Positions 36,077-49,797 of a stretch of DNA of 64,000 nucleotides are shown in pieces (the stretch's first letter is position 1; each line of letters starts with the position of its first letter). Under the pieces are notes generated by a model that was not told the DNA's origin, made no database searches, and saw only the letters and a list, made by a program, of their open reading frames with translations. This DNA comes from CAMLOF01 sp041913045. Lineage in GTDB: Bacteria > Pseudomonadota > Gammaproteobacteria > Burkholderiales > Burkholderiaceae_C. Where the stretch lies: the NCBI GenBank assembly GCA_041913045.1, contig JAYSGB010000006.1:1-64000 (forward strand), written 5' to 3'. The position numbers and the translations under genes are program-made.

Positions 36077-36684
36077 TTCAGATCAACCTCCTTCCCCACC
36101 GCGAGGCGGCCCGCAAAAAGCGCAGGGAGTTGTTTTTTGTCCAATTGGGGCTGGCGGCACTCGTTGGACTCGGCGTCTCGGGCAGTGTGTTTGCCTGGTA
36201 CCAGGTGCGCATAGAGAACCAGGCCCAGCGCAACACGTTGCTGCGCAGCGAGATCGCCAAGCTTGATGAGCAGATCAAGGAAATCTCCGGTTTGCAAGCC
36301 CAGCTCAACGGCCTGAAGGCTCGTCAGGCGGGGGTGGAAAGCCTGCAGGCTGATCGCAATTTGCCAGTTCACCTCCTGGATGAGATGGTGCGCCAGCTTC
36401 CAGACGGTGTTTACCTCAAGACGCTGAAGCAAGATGGTTTGTCCATCACTTTGACGGGCGTTGCTCAATCGCAGGAACGTGTTTCGGAGTTGTTGCGTAA
36501 CTTCAGTGGAAACAGCCCTTGGCTCACGCAGCCTCAGTTGGTGGAAATCGTGGCGGGCAACGTGACATTGTCTTCCCGTGAGCAGCGCCGGGCATTTGAA
36601 TTTTCCATGCGGGTTACATTGACCCGTGGTCCCGGTGATCCTGCGGCGGCAGGCGCGGCTGCCCAGCCGCCCGGCAAGGTCTGA
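36073..36684 (+). CDS. pilN: Type IV pilus assembly protein PilN
   Basis: 203 residues. Conserved N-terminus MIQINLLPHREAARKKRRE (the INLLPHR motif that inserts into PilM), one helix (about 22-40), and a ferredoxin-like periplasmic domain ending in a Pro/Ala-rich tail. It pairs with PilO in the inner-membrane alignment subcomplex. Confidence 0.95.
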   Translation: MIQINLLPHREAARKKRRELFFVQLGLAALVGLGVSGSVFAWYQVRIENQAQRNTLLRSEIAKLDEQIKEISGLQAQLNGLKARQAGVESLQADRNLPVHLLDEMVRQLPDGVYLKTLKQDGLSITLTGVAQSQERVSELLRNFSGNSPWLTQPQLVEIVAGNVTLSSREQRRAFEFSMRVTLTRGPGDPAAAGAAAQPPGKV

Positions 36685-36694
36685 GTTCCTGGCC

Positions 36695-36705
36695 GGAGGT
36701 GATCC
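36695..36705 (+). promoter_or_regulatory. Unusually complete Shine-Dalgarno of pilO
   Basis: GGAGGTGATCC matches eleven consecutive bases of the complement of the 16S rRNA 3' tail. It sits just before the pilO ATG (36709). Most genes here have 4-6 base sites. It may set high PilO output after the 24-base gap that breaks the otherwise overlapping pil genes. Confidence 0.7.
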
Positions 36706-36708
36706 ATC

Positions 36709-37389
36709 ATGCCAAAGAAGACGAAGAAAAATTCCATCGATTTCGCGGCGCTGCAAGAGAAGCTGCGCGCTCAGTTCACTGATCTCGACCCCAACGATCC
36801 GTCCTTGTGGCCGGATGTTCCACGTTACCTTCTGTTGGCCATGCTGGCCGTCGTGGTGGTCGTGGGGCTTTGGTTTGCGTGGCTGAGTGGTTTTGAAGAA
36901 ACCTTGGTCGCGGAGCAAAACCGCGAAGTCCAGCTGAAGCAGGAATACACAGCAAAACTCGGGCAAGCTGTGAACCTAGAACCGCTGAAAGCTCAGTTGG
37001 AGCAGGTTCAGCAGTATGTGACACAGCTGGAAAAACAACTGCCCAGCAAGGCAGAAATGGACCAGCTGTTGTCCGACATCAACCAGGCAGGCCTTGGACG
37101 GAGTTTGCAGTTCGAGTTGTTCCGGCCTGGTTCGATCAACATGCATGAGTACTACGCAGAATTGCCGATCGCGTTGCGTGTTTCGGGCAGCTACAGCGAT
37201 ATTGGGTTGTTCGCTTCGGACATCGCCCACCTCTCTCGTATCGTCACCCTGAACAACATGTCCCTGGCGCCCGTTGCCAACCGACCTGATGTCTTGACGA
37301 TGGATGCCACTGCCAAGACCTTCCGCTACCTCGATCAGGAAGAGTTGCTTGCCCAGCAAAAGACGAAGAGCCAGGGAGGAAAGAAGTGA
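36709..37389 (+). CDS. pilO: Type IV pilus assembly protein PilO
   Basis: 226 residues. A cytoplasmic N-terminus, one helix (about 42-62, LLLAMLAVVVVVGLWFAWL), a coiled-coil (about 70-110), then a ferredoxin-like domain. It heterodimerises with PilN and contacts PilP. The stop overlaps the pilP GTG start by 4 bases. Confidence 0.95.
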   Translation: MPKKTKKNSIDFAALQEKLRAQFTDLDPNDPSLWPDVPRYLLLAMLAVVVVVGLWFAWLSGFEETLVAEQNREVQLKQEYTAKLGQAVNLEPLKAQLEQVQQYVTQLEKQLPSKAEMDQLLSDINQAGLGRSLQFELFRPGSINMHEYYAELPIALRVSGSYSDIGLFASDIAHLSRIVTLNNMSLAPVANRPDVLTMDATAKTFRYLDQEELLAQQKTKSQGGKK

Positions 37390-37937
37390 GCACTTTCTTT
37401 ATCACCCGGCCAGTTGCCTTGGTGGCTGCATTGCTAGTGTTGTCAGGTTGCAGTGGCGGCTCCCAAGATGAGGTCCGCCAGTGGATGAACGAGCAGCGCA
37501 GCACGGTCAGGCCGAAGATTGAGCCGATCTCCGAACCCAAGCGTTTTGTTCCCCAGGCTTATGTCAGCGCCGAAGCGCTGTCCCCGTTCAGTTCCGAGAA
37601 ACTGGCGAGGTTGTTGCGTGCCGAGGCTGGCAAAGCCGGTACGTCCGCGCTGTTGGCTCCAGAATTGAACAGGCGCAAGGAACCGCTGGAGGCTTTGCCC
37701 CTGGACACCATGAACATGGTGGGTTTGTTGGATAAAAGTGGCCAAAAAGTGGCGCTGGTTCGTGCAGGAAGCCTGCTCTACCAAGTTCGGGTGGGTAACT
37801 ACCTAGGCCAGAATTACGGGCGCGTCACGCGCATCAATGAAACCGAGATCACCCTGAGGGAGATCGTGCAGGATGCATCCGGTGAGTGGATCGAGCGTCC
37901 TGCCACGCTGCAGCTTCAAGAGGGAACCCGCAAATGA
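37386..37937 (+). CDS. pilP: Type IV pilus lipoprotein PilP
   Basis: 183 residues, start GTG. Lipobox VLSGC (Cys22), then a flexible linker and the compact beta-domain (VALVRAGSLLYQVRVGNYLGQNYGRV). It anchors in the inner membrane and connects PilNO to the PilQ secretin. It overlaps pilQ by ATGA. Confidence 0.95.
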   Translation: MSTFFITRPVALVAALLVLSGCSGGSQDEVRQWMNEQRSTVRPKIEPISEPKRFVPQAYVSAEALSPFSSEKLARLLRAEAGKAGTSALLAPELNRRKEPLEALPLDTMNMVGLLDKSGQKVALVRAGSLLYQVRVGNYLGQNYGRVTRINETEITLREIVQDASGEWIERPATLQLQEGTRK

Positions 37938-40036
37938 CTACACACATTTCTCCCAACGGTCAGAAACGAGGCATTGTGACCAGATTTGTCAAAGTGCCAG
38001 CATTGCTCTCTGCCATGTGGGTTGCGGGATTCGCACATGCCCAGTTGGCCATCCAGTCTGTCACGGCTGCGGTGCAGGGGGGCGCGGAGGTGATCCGTAT
38101 CCAGACCAGTGAGCCTTTGAAGCAACTGCCTGCGGGCTTCGTGATTCAGTCACCTGCGCGCATAGCACTGGATTTTTCTGGGGCGACCAACGGCATGGGC
38201 CGCAACATGGTTGAGTTGAACCAGGGTAACTTGCGCTCGGCCAACGTGGTGGAGGCGGGGGATCGCACCCGCGTGGTGCTCAATCTCAGCCAGCCAGTCA
38301 AGTACCAAACCCGCCTGGACGGCAACGGCTTGCTCGTCCTTCTTGAGCCTGCGTCTGCAACTGCGCCTGAATCCACAGGGGCAACTTCGCCGCTCTTCGC
38401 TGCGACGACAGGTTCGGCCGAAGTCCTTCCGCTGGCGGATATCGATTTCCGGCGGGGGACGGAGAACGCGGGCAGGGTGATCGTCAATCTGCCCAACAAT
38501 CAGACCGGAGTGGATGTCCGCCCCCAAGGCAAGGCGCTGGTGGTGGAGTTCATGAAGACGTCGTTGCCCGAAGCGCTGCGCAGGCGCCTGGACGTGGCGG
38601 ACTTCGGAACGCCGGTGCGGACCATCACGACGACACAGAACGGTGACCGGGTGCGAATGGTGGTCGAGCCTGTGGGTGCTTGGGAGCACAGCGCCTACCA
38701 GAGTGACAACCAGTTTGTGCTGGAGGTTCGAGAGGTCAAGGCAGACCCGAACAAGCTGACGCAAGGTCCCAACTACTCCGGCGAGAAGTTGTCGCTCAAC
38801 TTCCAGAGTATCGAGGTTCGTTCGCTGTTGCAGGTGATCGCCGACTTCACCAACTTCAACATCATCACATCCGACACCGTCACGGGTAACGTCACGCTTC
38901 GCCTGAAGGATGTGCCTTGGGATCAGGCGCTAGACATCATCCTGCAGGCCCGCAATCTGGGTATGCGCAAGACGGGCAACGTCATCTGGATTGCGCCCAA
39001 GGAAGAAATTCTGGCCAAAGAACAAGCAGAGCTAGCTGCTCGTCAGCAGATTCAGACTTTGGAGCTGCCGCGCACACAGAGTTTCCGTCTGAACTTTGCG
39101 ACCGCTGCTGACGTTGCCAAACAACTCACCACGTCTGTAGGTAGTGGAGAGAGCCAGGTACGTATCCTAAGCAAGCAAGGCTCTGTTTTCGCTGAACCGC
39201 GGACGAATCAACTGTTTGTCACGGACATTTCTTCAAAGTTGGAAGAAATTGACAAGCTCATCAAGAAGATCGACGTGCCGGTCCGGCAAGTGTTGATCGA
39301 AGCACGCATCGTCGAGGCGGGTGATGGGTTCAGCAAGAGCTTGGGGGTGCGTTTCGGTGGGCGTTCAGCCCCTCGTACCACCACCAACCGAGGCGGTGCA
39401 TCCTTTGGATTCGGTTCGCTGGGCGTGGGTTCAGCTCAGGTGACGAGCATCCCCGCCACCGAGTCTGATCAGGGGCTGTTTGCTCTGTCTCTGTTCAATT
39501 CGGGCGCCACAAGGCTGCTCAACCTGGAAATCTCCGCCAATGAGTCAGACGGTAAAGTCAAGACCATTGCCAGCCCGAAGATTCTGACGGCCGACCAGCG
39601 TGAGGCCAAGATTGAGGATGGGCGAACCATTCCCTACAACAAAGTGGATCAGGCGGGCAATACGACCACCGAGTTCATTGATGCCTTGTTGTCGCTGAAG
39701 GTGACGCCTCAAATCACCCCTGACGGTGATGTAATCATGAAGCTTCAGATCAAGAAAGATACCGCCAACCTGAATGAAACCACAGGGGAGCTGGAGTCGA
39801 TTCTCAAGAAAACGGTTGAGACACAAGTCTTGGTTGAAAACGGCGGCACCATCGTCATTGGTGGCATCTATACCCTGTCAGACTCTCGCACGCTGGAGAA
39901 GGTGCCTGGTTTGGGGGACTTGCCGGTTCTTGGCAATCTGTTCAAATCTCGCGGCTTTTCCACTTCCAAGACTGAGATGCTGGTGTTCATCACTCCTCGT
40001 CTGTTGAGTGAGCAATCGACGGCGCTGGTTCGGTAA
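37934..40036 (+). CDS. pilQ: Type IV pilus secretin PilQ
   Basis: 700 residues from ATG 37934. Signal peptide ending AGFAHA (36), two AMIN peptidoglycan-binding domains (about 40-270), STN/N1 domains (LSLNFQSIEVRSLLQVIADFT), and the secretin core with VPGLGDLPVLGNLFKS. It forms the outer-membrane pore for the pilus and DNA uptake. Last pil gene; aroK follows after 5 bases, the order usual for proteobacteria. Confidence 0.96.
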   Translation: MTTHISPNGQKRGIVTRFVKVPALLSAMWVAGFAHAQLAIQSVTAAVQGGAEVIRIQTSEPLKQLPAGFVIQSPARIALDFSGATNGMGRNMVELNQGNLRSANVVEAGDRTRVVLNLSQPVKYQTRLDGNGLLVLLEPASATAPESTGATSPLFAATTGSAEVLPLADIDFRRGTENAGRVIVNLPNNQTGVDVRPQGKALVVEFMKTSLPEALRRRLDVADFGTPVRTITTTQNGDRVRMVVEPVGAWEHSAYQSDNQFVLEVREVKADPNKLTQGPNYSGEKLSLNFQSIEVRSLLQVIADFTNFNIITSDTVTGNVTLRLKDVPWDQALDIILQARNLGMRKTGNVIWIAPKEEILAKEQAELAARQQIQTLELPRTQSFRLNFATAADVAKQLTTSVGSGESQVRILSKQGSVFAEPRTNQLFVTDISSKLEEIDKLIKKIDVPVRQVLIEARIVEAGDGFSKSLGVRFGGRSAPRTTTNRGGASFGFGSLGVGSAQVTSIPATESDQGLFALSLFNSGATRLLNLEISANESDGKVKTIASPKILTADQREAKIEDGRTIPYNKVDQAGNTTTEFIDALLSLKVTPQITPDGDVIMKLQIKKDTANLNETTGELESILKKTVETQVLVENGGTIVIGGIYTLSDSRTLEKVPGLGDLPVLGNLFKSRGFSTSKTEMLVFITPRLLSEQSTALVR

Positions 40037-40041
40037 TTGCA

Positions 40042-40572
40042 GTGATCGTATTGGTCGGCCTGCCTGGTTCAGGCAAAACTACCGTCGGCAAGCAGCTTGC
40101 ACGGCGGTTGAAGCTTCCTTTTGTCGACTCAGATCACGTGATCGAGGAGCGATTGGGGTGTTCCATTCGCGAATTTTTCGAGCGTGAGGGCGAAGACCGC
40201 TTCCGCGACGTTGAGCAAGAAGTGATCGATGAGCTCTCATGCGGGCAGGCTTGTGTGCTGTCAACTGGGGGTGGTGCAGTATTGCGGTTAGCCAACCGCC
40301 AACACTTGCATGATCGAGGGAAAGTGGTTTACTTGCGCTCGACGCCGGAGGATGTTTACCGTAGGGTCCGTCACGACCGCAATCGCCCCTTGCTCCTGGT
40401 GGCTGACCCTCTTCAACGATTGCGCGATCTTTACGATGCCCGGGATCCGTTGTACCGGGAAACGGCGCACTTCGTCATTGACACAGGACGCCCTTCGGTC
40501 GCGACGCTGGTGAACATGATCGTCATGCAGCTTGAACTGTCGGGCTCCGTGACTTCTGCGTCGCTACACTAG
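40042..40572 (+). CDS. aroK: Shikimate kinase
   Basis: 176 residues. Walker A GLPGSGKT (6-13), shikimate-binding DSDHVIEE and FFEREGEDRFR, GGGAV loop, lid RHDRNRPLL. It phosphorylates shikimate in aromatic amino-acid synthesis. GTG start at 40042, directly behind pilQ and 4 bases ahead of aroB. Confidence 0.95.
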   Translation: MIVLVGLPGSGKTTVGKQLARRLKLPFVDSDHVIEERLGCSIREFFEREGEDRFRDVEQEVIDELSCGQACVLSTGGGAVLRLANRQHLHDRGKVVYLRSTPEDVYRRVRHDRNRPLLLVADPLQRLRDLYDARDPLYRETAHFVIDTGRPSVATLVNMIVMQLELSGSVTSASLH

Positions 40573-40576
40573 CGGC

Positions 40577-41692
40577 ATGAGCCTGCCCCCGAATTCCGTC
40601 AACGCCACTGTTTCCATTGCGCTGGGCGAGCGCAGCTACCCAATACTTATTGGCCAAGACTTGATCCGCAGTCCCAAGACTTGGGAGGGGTTGCCCAAGG
40701 CTGCAACCGCCATGGTCGTGACGAACGACACGGTAGGGCCGCTGTATGCAAAACAACTTTGCGAGGCATTGGCGCCGCATTACGCGCAGGTGCATGTTGT
40801 CACCTTGCCTGACGGTGAAGCGCACAAGACCTGGGAATCGCTGAACCTGATTTTTGACGCGCTTTTATCCCATGGCTGTGACCGCAAGACCGTGCTGTTT
40901 GCGCTGGGTGGTGGGGTGATCGGCGATATGACGGGATTTGCCGCAGCCTGCTACATGCGTGGCGTGCCGTTTGTCCAAGTTCCTACGACGCTTCTCGCGC
41001 AGGTGGACTCCTCGGTGGGGGGCAAGACAGCCATCAACCACCCCATGGGCAAGAACATGATCGGTGCGTTCTACCAGCCCGTGCGTGTGGTTTGCGATCT
41101 GGCCACGCTGAGTACGCTGCCGAAGAGGGAATTGAGTGCAGGTCTTGCAGAGGTCATCAAGTACGGGCCCATTCACGATCTGACTTTCCTCGACTGGATC
41201 GAGCAGAACTTGCCTGCCCTGCTGACGCGGGAGCCAGCTGCGTTGGCGCATGCCGTCAAACGGAGTTGTGAAATCAAGGCCGATGTTGTGGGGCAGGACG
41301 AGCGTGAGTCTGGCCTGCGAGCCATTCTGAATTTTGGGCATACCTTCGGCCACGCCATTGAAGCCGGCCTCGGTTATGGCGCGTGGCTGCATGGTGAGGC
41401 GGTGGGTTGTGGCATGGTGATGGCGGCCAGGCTGTCGCAGCGGATGGGACTGTTAAACGATGTTGCGACCTCTCGCCTAGAGTCCTTGATACGGGCTGCT
41501 GGATTGCCAGTCAAAGGGCCAGTGCTCGATACGGCAGGCAACGCGTCGCGCTATTTGTCCCTGATGCGGGTCGACAAAAAGGCAGAGGCGGGCGAGATCA
41601 AGTTCGTGCTGGTCAACGATCAGGGGCAGGCTGTGGTGCAGAGTGCACCAGATGCGCTGGTGGCAGAGGTCATAGATGCCTGTTGCGCCTGA
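40577..41692 (+). CDS. aroB: 3-dehydroquinate synthase
   Basis: 371 residues. NAD-binding GGGVIGDMTGFAA, QVPTTLLAQVDSSVGGKTAINHP and metal-binding GHTFGHAIE are intact. It converts DAHP to 3-dehydroquinate. The 3' end overlaps the dgt start by 17 bases if dgt begins at 41676. Confidence 0.96.
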   Translation: MSLPPNSVNATVSIALGERSYPILIGQDLIRSPKTWEGLPKAATAMVVTNDTVGPLYAKQLCEALAPHYAQVHVVTLPDGEAHKTWESLNLIFDALLSHGCDRKTVLFALGGGVIGDMTGFAAACYMRGVPFVQVPTTLLAQVDSSVGGKTAINHPMGKNMIGAFYQPVRVVCDLATLSTLPKRELSAGLAEVIKYGPIHDLTFLDWIEQNLPALLTREPAALAHAVKRSCEIKADVVGQDERESGLRAILNFGHTFGHAIEAGLGYGAWLHGEAVGCGMVMAARLSQRMGLLNDVATSRLESLIRAAGLPVKGPVLDTAGNASRYLSLMRVDKKAEAGEIKFVLVNDQGQAVVQSAPDALVAEVIDACCA

Positions 41693-42890
41693 AGGCTCGG
41701 CAACAGTGAATGCACCGTTGCTCCTGCAACCCTATGCTTGTGACCCCGCGCGCACTCGGGGTAGACGCTTCAAAGAGGCACCCGCGCCGACGCGCAGCGA
41801 CTTTCAGCGGGACCGCGACCGCATCATTCACTCAACCGCATTCCGGCGGCTGGTGTACAAGACGCAGGTCTTCCTTAACCATGAAGGCGATCTGTTTCGC
41901 ACGCGTCTGACGCATTCCCTTGAGGTTGCGCAGCTGGGGCGCAGTATTGCGCGCAGCTTGGGGTTGTGTGAGGACCTGGTTGAGGCTGTCGCACTGGCAC
42001 ACGACTTGGGACACACGCCTTTTGGGCACGCAGGGCAGGACGCGTTAAATGCTTGCATGCACGACGGGCACGAAGTGGCTTTGATGCTGCCCGGAGAGCC
42101 TGCAGGCGGCTTTGAACACAATATGCAGAGCCTCAGGGTCGTTGACGACTTGGAGGAGCGCTACCCGGCCTTCAATGGGTTGAACCTTTGCTTTGAGACC
42201 CGCGAAGGCATACTCAAACATTGTTCCAGGGCCAACGCCCAATGGCTCGAGGCAAGGGAGCCGGGTGGGGTGGGGGCCCGTTTTCTGTCTGGAAGCAACC
42301 CGTCACTTGAGGCGCAGTTGGCCAATCTGGCTGACGAGATCGCCTATAACGCACATGACATCGACGACGGTGTTCGCTCGGGCCTGCTTACCCTTGAACA
42401 GCTGGAGTCAGTTGCACTTTTTGATACCTACCGGAGAGCCGCGCTGCAGGAGTTCCCGGGCCTGAAGGGGCGCAGATTGCTGTTTGAGGCGATCAGGCGG
42501 ATGCTAAGCACTCAGGTTTATGACGTCATCGATGCAACCCGCCACGCGGTGCGCGATGCGGGAGTTTGCGATGTTGAGGACGTGCGGCAGGCCGGGGTGC
42601 TGGTCCGTTTTTCGCCCGAAATGAAGCGGCAATCTTCCGATCTGAAGCGCTTCCTGCTCGTCAACCTCTACCGTCATCCTCAAGTGATGGAGACGACCGG
42701 ACGTGCGAGGCGGGTCGTTTCGGGGCTGTACACGGCTTATTGCGCAGCACCGGAAGAAATGCCGCTGCAGCATGGGGCTGGTGAGGGCGTGGGCCTCAAC
42801 CGCAGAGTGGCTGACTATATTGCCGGGATGACCGACCGGTTCGCCATCAAGGAGCATGAGCGGCTCACAGGGCTGAAGCTCTTCACCTGA
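41676..42890 (+). CDS. dgt: Deoxyguanosinetriphosphate triphosphohydrolase-like protein
   Basis: 404 residues. HD-domain metal site: RTRLTHSLEVAQ (first His), AHDLGHTPFGH (HD pair) and a later D in EIAYNAHDIDDG. Proteins of this kind remove triphosphate from dGTP or other dNTPs, and position after aroB is conserved in betaproteobacteria. ATG 41676 lies inside aroB; GTG 41706 (VNAPLLLQPY) is an alternative without overlap. Confidence 0.92.
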   Translation: MPVAPEGSATVNAPLLLQPYACDPARTRGRRFKEAPAPTRSDFQRDRDRIIHSTAFRRLVYKTQVFLNHEGDLFRTRLTHSLEVAQLGRSIARSLGLCEDLVEAVALAHDLGHTPFGHAGQDALNACMHDGHEVALMLPGEPAGGFEHNMQSLRVVDDLEERYPAFNGLNLCFETREGILKHCSRANAQWLEAREPGGVGARFLSGSNPSLEAQLANLADEIAYNAHDIDDGVRSGLLTLEQLESVALFDTYRRAALQEFPGLKGRRLLFEAIRRMLSTQVYDVIDATRHAVRDAGVCDVEDVRQAGVLVRFSPEMKRQSSDLKRFLLVNLYRHPQVMETTGRARRVVSGLYTAYCAAPEEMPLQHGAGEGVGLNRRVADYIAGMTDRFAIKEHERLTGLKLFT

Positions 42891-42899
42891 CAAGCCAAG

Positions 42900-44126
42900 A
42901 TGAAGATCGACACAGCGAAGGACCCCATCGCCAGCCCAGCTTCGCCTAACGTTCAAGGCGCAGCCCTGGTGATTGCTGCGGGAGTGGTGGCTGCGCTCCA
43001 CGTGGGCAAGTTGCCGCCGGTCATTCCGGTGCTGCGCACTGATCTGGGCGTTACGCTGGTACAGGGCGGTTTTTTGCTGGCAATAGTCCAAATGGCTGGG
43101 ATGATTCTTGGAGTTTTCGCCGGTTCATTGGCAGACCGTCTGGGTCCGAGACGCGTGATGTTGTTTGGATTGGGGCTTTTGGCCTTGGCCAGCATGGGCG
43201 GCGCGTTGGCCCATTCGCCCACCTTGTTGCTGGCCACGCGTGCAGTTGAAGGACTCGGATTTCTGTTGACCGTTCTGCCTGCGCCAGGCTTGGTTCGCCG
43301 CTTTGCCTCAGAGCCTCGCCTTATCAGCAAGGCGCTGGGGTTCTGGGGGGCCTACATGCCCATTGGCACCGCCTCGGCACTGTTGATAGGGCCGTGGTCC
43401 TATGGTTGGTTTGGGTGGCGCACCAGTTGGGTGGCATTGGGTCTGATGACGCTGTTCTGGGCGTGGTTGGTGTGGAGCAAGGTTCCTGCGGATGCGAGGC
43501 TTGCCGGTCAACGGGGAGACTTGTCAGTGCGTGGTCGTCTGCGCGAGACCCTGGGCGCCTCGGGGCCTTGGTTGGTGGCATTGGCGTTCTTCCTGTATTC
43601 AGGCCAGTGGTTGGCGGTCGTCGGCTTTTTGCCAACCATTTACACACAGGCTGGTTGGTCTGTTGCAGCAGTAGGAGGCCTTAGCGCGTTGGCGGCGGGC
43701 ATCAACTTGACCGGGAACATTGCCGCTGGACGCTTGCTTGCCAAGGGCGTGCGGCCTTTTGTATTGCTCACGGCGGGCTATACCGCGATGGCGCTGGGGG
43801 CCGTGTTTGCGTTTGGGGGATGGGTTGGGGGTGTTGCCCAGTACTTGGCCGTGTTGCTCTTTTCGTCGGTTGGTGGCCTGGTACCCGGCACCCTGTTTGC
43901 TTTGGCGGTGAAATTGGCGCCAAGCGGTAAGACTGTCTCAACTACTGTGGGCTGGGTGCAGCAGTTGTCGGCGTTCGGGCAATTTCTGGGTCCGCCTTTG
44001 GTGGCCTGGCTGGCTGGCCGCGCGGGCGGGTGGCAGTACACGTGGACGGTGACGGTGGCCTGTTGCGTGGCTGGGGCGCTGTTGGCAAATGTGCTTCAGC
44101 GGCAAGTTGGCCGCTTGAAAGGGTGA
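42900..44126 (+). CDS. MFS transporter (CynX/NimT-like)
   Basis: 408 residues and twelve predicted helices. The loop motif GSLADRLGPRRVM between helices 2 and 3 is the MFS motif A. Its nearest look-alikes are cyanate/2-nitroimidazole-type carriers, but the substrate is unknown. It begins 9 bases after dgt. It stands between the conserved dgt and glt blocks next to a transposase gene, so may be an accessory insertion. Confidence 0.87.
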   Translation: MKIDTAKDPIASPASPNVQGAALVIAAGVVAALHVGKLPPVIPVLRTDLGVTLVQGGFLLAIVQMAGMILGVFAGSLADRLGPRRVMLFGLGLLALASMGGALAHSPTLLLATRAVEGLGFLLTVLPAPGLVRRFASEPRLISKALGFWGAYMPIGTASALLIGPWSYGWFGWRTSWVALGLMTLFWAWLVWSKVPADARLAGQRGDLSVRGRLRETLGASGPWLVALAFFLYSGQWLAVVGFLPTIYTQAGWSVAAVGGLSALAAGINLTGNIAAGRLLAKGVRPFVLLTAGYTAMALGAVFAFGGWVGGVAQYLAVLLFSSVGGLVPGTLFALAVKLAPSGKTVSTTVGWVQQLSAFGQFLGPPLVAWLAGRAGGWQYTWTVTVACCVAGALLANVLQRQVGRLKG

Positions 44127-44132
44127 TGCGCC

Positions 44133-44831
44133 ATGGCACGGCTGCCCAGGCTCACATTGCCCGGGATCGCGCACCACGTGATTCTCCGGGGCAATAACCG
44201 TCAAGCCATTTTTGTCGATGCGTTTGACCGGGAATTGTTTTTGAGTTTGTTGGCAGAGAGCGCTCAGCGTGAGCAAGTTCAGGTACATGCCTATGTGCTC
44301 ATGGATGACCACTTGCACCTGCTGGCCACGCCCCTGTCGGCCGATGCCTTGCCCAAAATGATGCAGGCCGTTGGCCGCAGCTATGTCAGGCGGTTCAACC
44401 AGCGACATGGGCGCACGGGCACCCTGTGGGAGGGGCGGTACCGCGCCACCGTCATGGATGCGGACCGCTATCTGTTGCCCTGCATGGTGTATTTCGACAC
44501 CAAGCCCGTGCGCACTGGCCTGGTGGTGAGTCCGCAGGCCTACGCCTGGTCCAGCCATGGGCATTACGTTGGGCTGCGAAACGAACGCTGGCTGACGATC
44601 CATCCGCTGATATGGGCGCTGGGCAACACGCCCTTTGCCCGTGAAGCTGCTTATGCAGAACGGGTCGTGCAGGGGGTGACCCAAGATGAAGAGGGCGACC
44701 TCGTCGAGTCGGCACTCAAAGGCTGGGCGCTGGGTGACGAAGATTTCCTTCATCGCATCGGTGAGCGCACTGCTCGCCGCCTGAAAAAAGAAAGAGCCGG
44801 ACGACCGGCCCGTAAAAAGGCAAAGGCTTAG
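44133..44831 (+). CDS. REP-associated tyrosine transposase (Y1_Tnp family)
   Basis: 232 residues. The HUH-type motif is HLH (60-62) in MDDHLHLL; the catalytic tyrosine is probably Tyr113 in DRYLLPCMVY. The block RRFNQRHGRTGTLWEGRYRA is diagnostic for RAYT proteins. These single-strand nucleases cut and join at REP/BIME palindromes and are usually single-copy domesticated genes rather than active insertion sequences. The basic tail (GRPARKKAKA) is typical. The frame is intact. It starts 6 bases after the MFS gene. AT-rich repeats that may be its target lie just downstream. Confidence 0.9.
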   Translation: MARLPRLTLPGIAHHVILRGNNRQAIFVDAFDRELFLSLLAESAQREQVQVHAYVLMDDHLHLLATPLSADALPKMMQAVGRSYVRRFNQRHGRTGTLWEGRYRATVMDADRYLLPCMVYFDTKPVRTGLVVSPQAYAWSSHGHYVGLRNERWLTIHPLIWALGNTPFAREAAYAERVVQGVTQDEEGDLVESALKGWALGDEDFLHRIGERTARRLKKERAGRPARKKAKA

Positions 44832-44895
44832 ACCGGCCCTCAAGCCATTTGAAAGTGAGGACTGTCTGGTGGTGGTATTGCGCTTGATTTTAATA

Positions 44896-44956
44896 TGTCC
44901 CCAATTAATGCTAATTTATCTGTTGCTTTTTTATTATTGGATTCTGACCCCAATTA
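44896..44956. repeat. TGWCCCCAATTA direct repeats downstream of the transposase
   Basis: TGTCCCCAATTA (44896-44907) and TGACCCCAATTA (44945-44956) are direct repeats identical at 11 of 12 positions, 49 bases apart. Between them is AATTA-ATGC-TAATT (44903-44916), able to form a hairpin. The patch is far more AT-rich than its surroundings. I recall 'AATTGGGGTCAGA' tags beside RAYT genes in other proteobacteria, so these are probably the element's recognition or end sequences. Confidence 0.6.
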
Positions 44957-44962
44957 TTCTTC

Positions 44963-44991
44963 TTGGCATGGATGCTGCATTGCACTATGCT
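44963..44991 (+). promoter_or_regulatory. Promoter of gltBD
   Basis: TTGGCA (44963-44968), exact 17-bp spacer, TATGCT (44986-44991). The predicted start lies near 44998 and the GTG of gltB at 45025 has GAGGAG 6 bases upstream. The -35 is only 6 bases downstream of the second TGACCCCAATTA repeat, so the mobile-element patch abuts the promoter. Confidence 0.65.
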
Positions 44992-45024
44992 GTTCACATT
45001 CATGCTTTGTATGAGGAGTTAGGC

Positions 45025-49767
<4,743 letters not shown>

Positions 49768-49797
49768 ACCCACTGAACAGATTCGAGGACACAGATC

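Noticed and set aside
44133..44831. Active IS200/IS605 insertion sequence
   Set aside because: No tnpB-like gene, and the protein has RAYT rather than IS200 sequence marks; it looks like a single domesticated gene.
44869..45024. N-terminal extension of gltB (52 extra codons)
   Set aside because: It would cover the promoter and repeat island, is hydrophobic and AT-rich, and would displace the short propeptide before the nucleophile Cys. The GTG at 45025 has a proper ribosome site.
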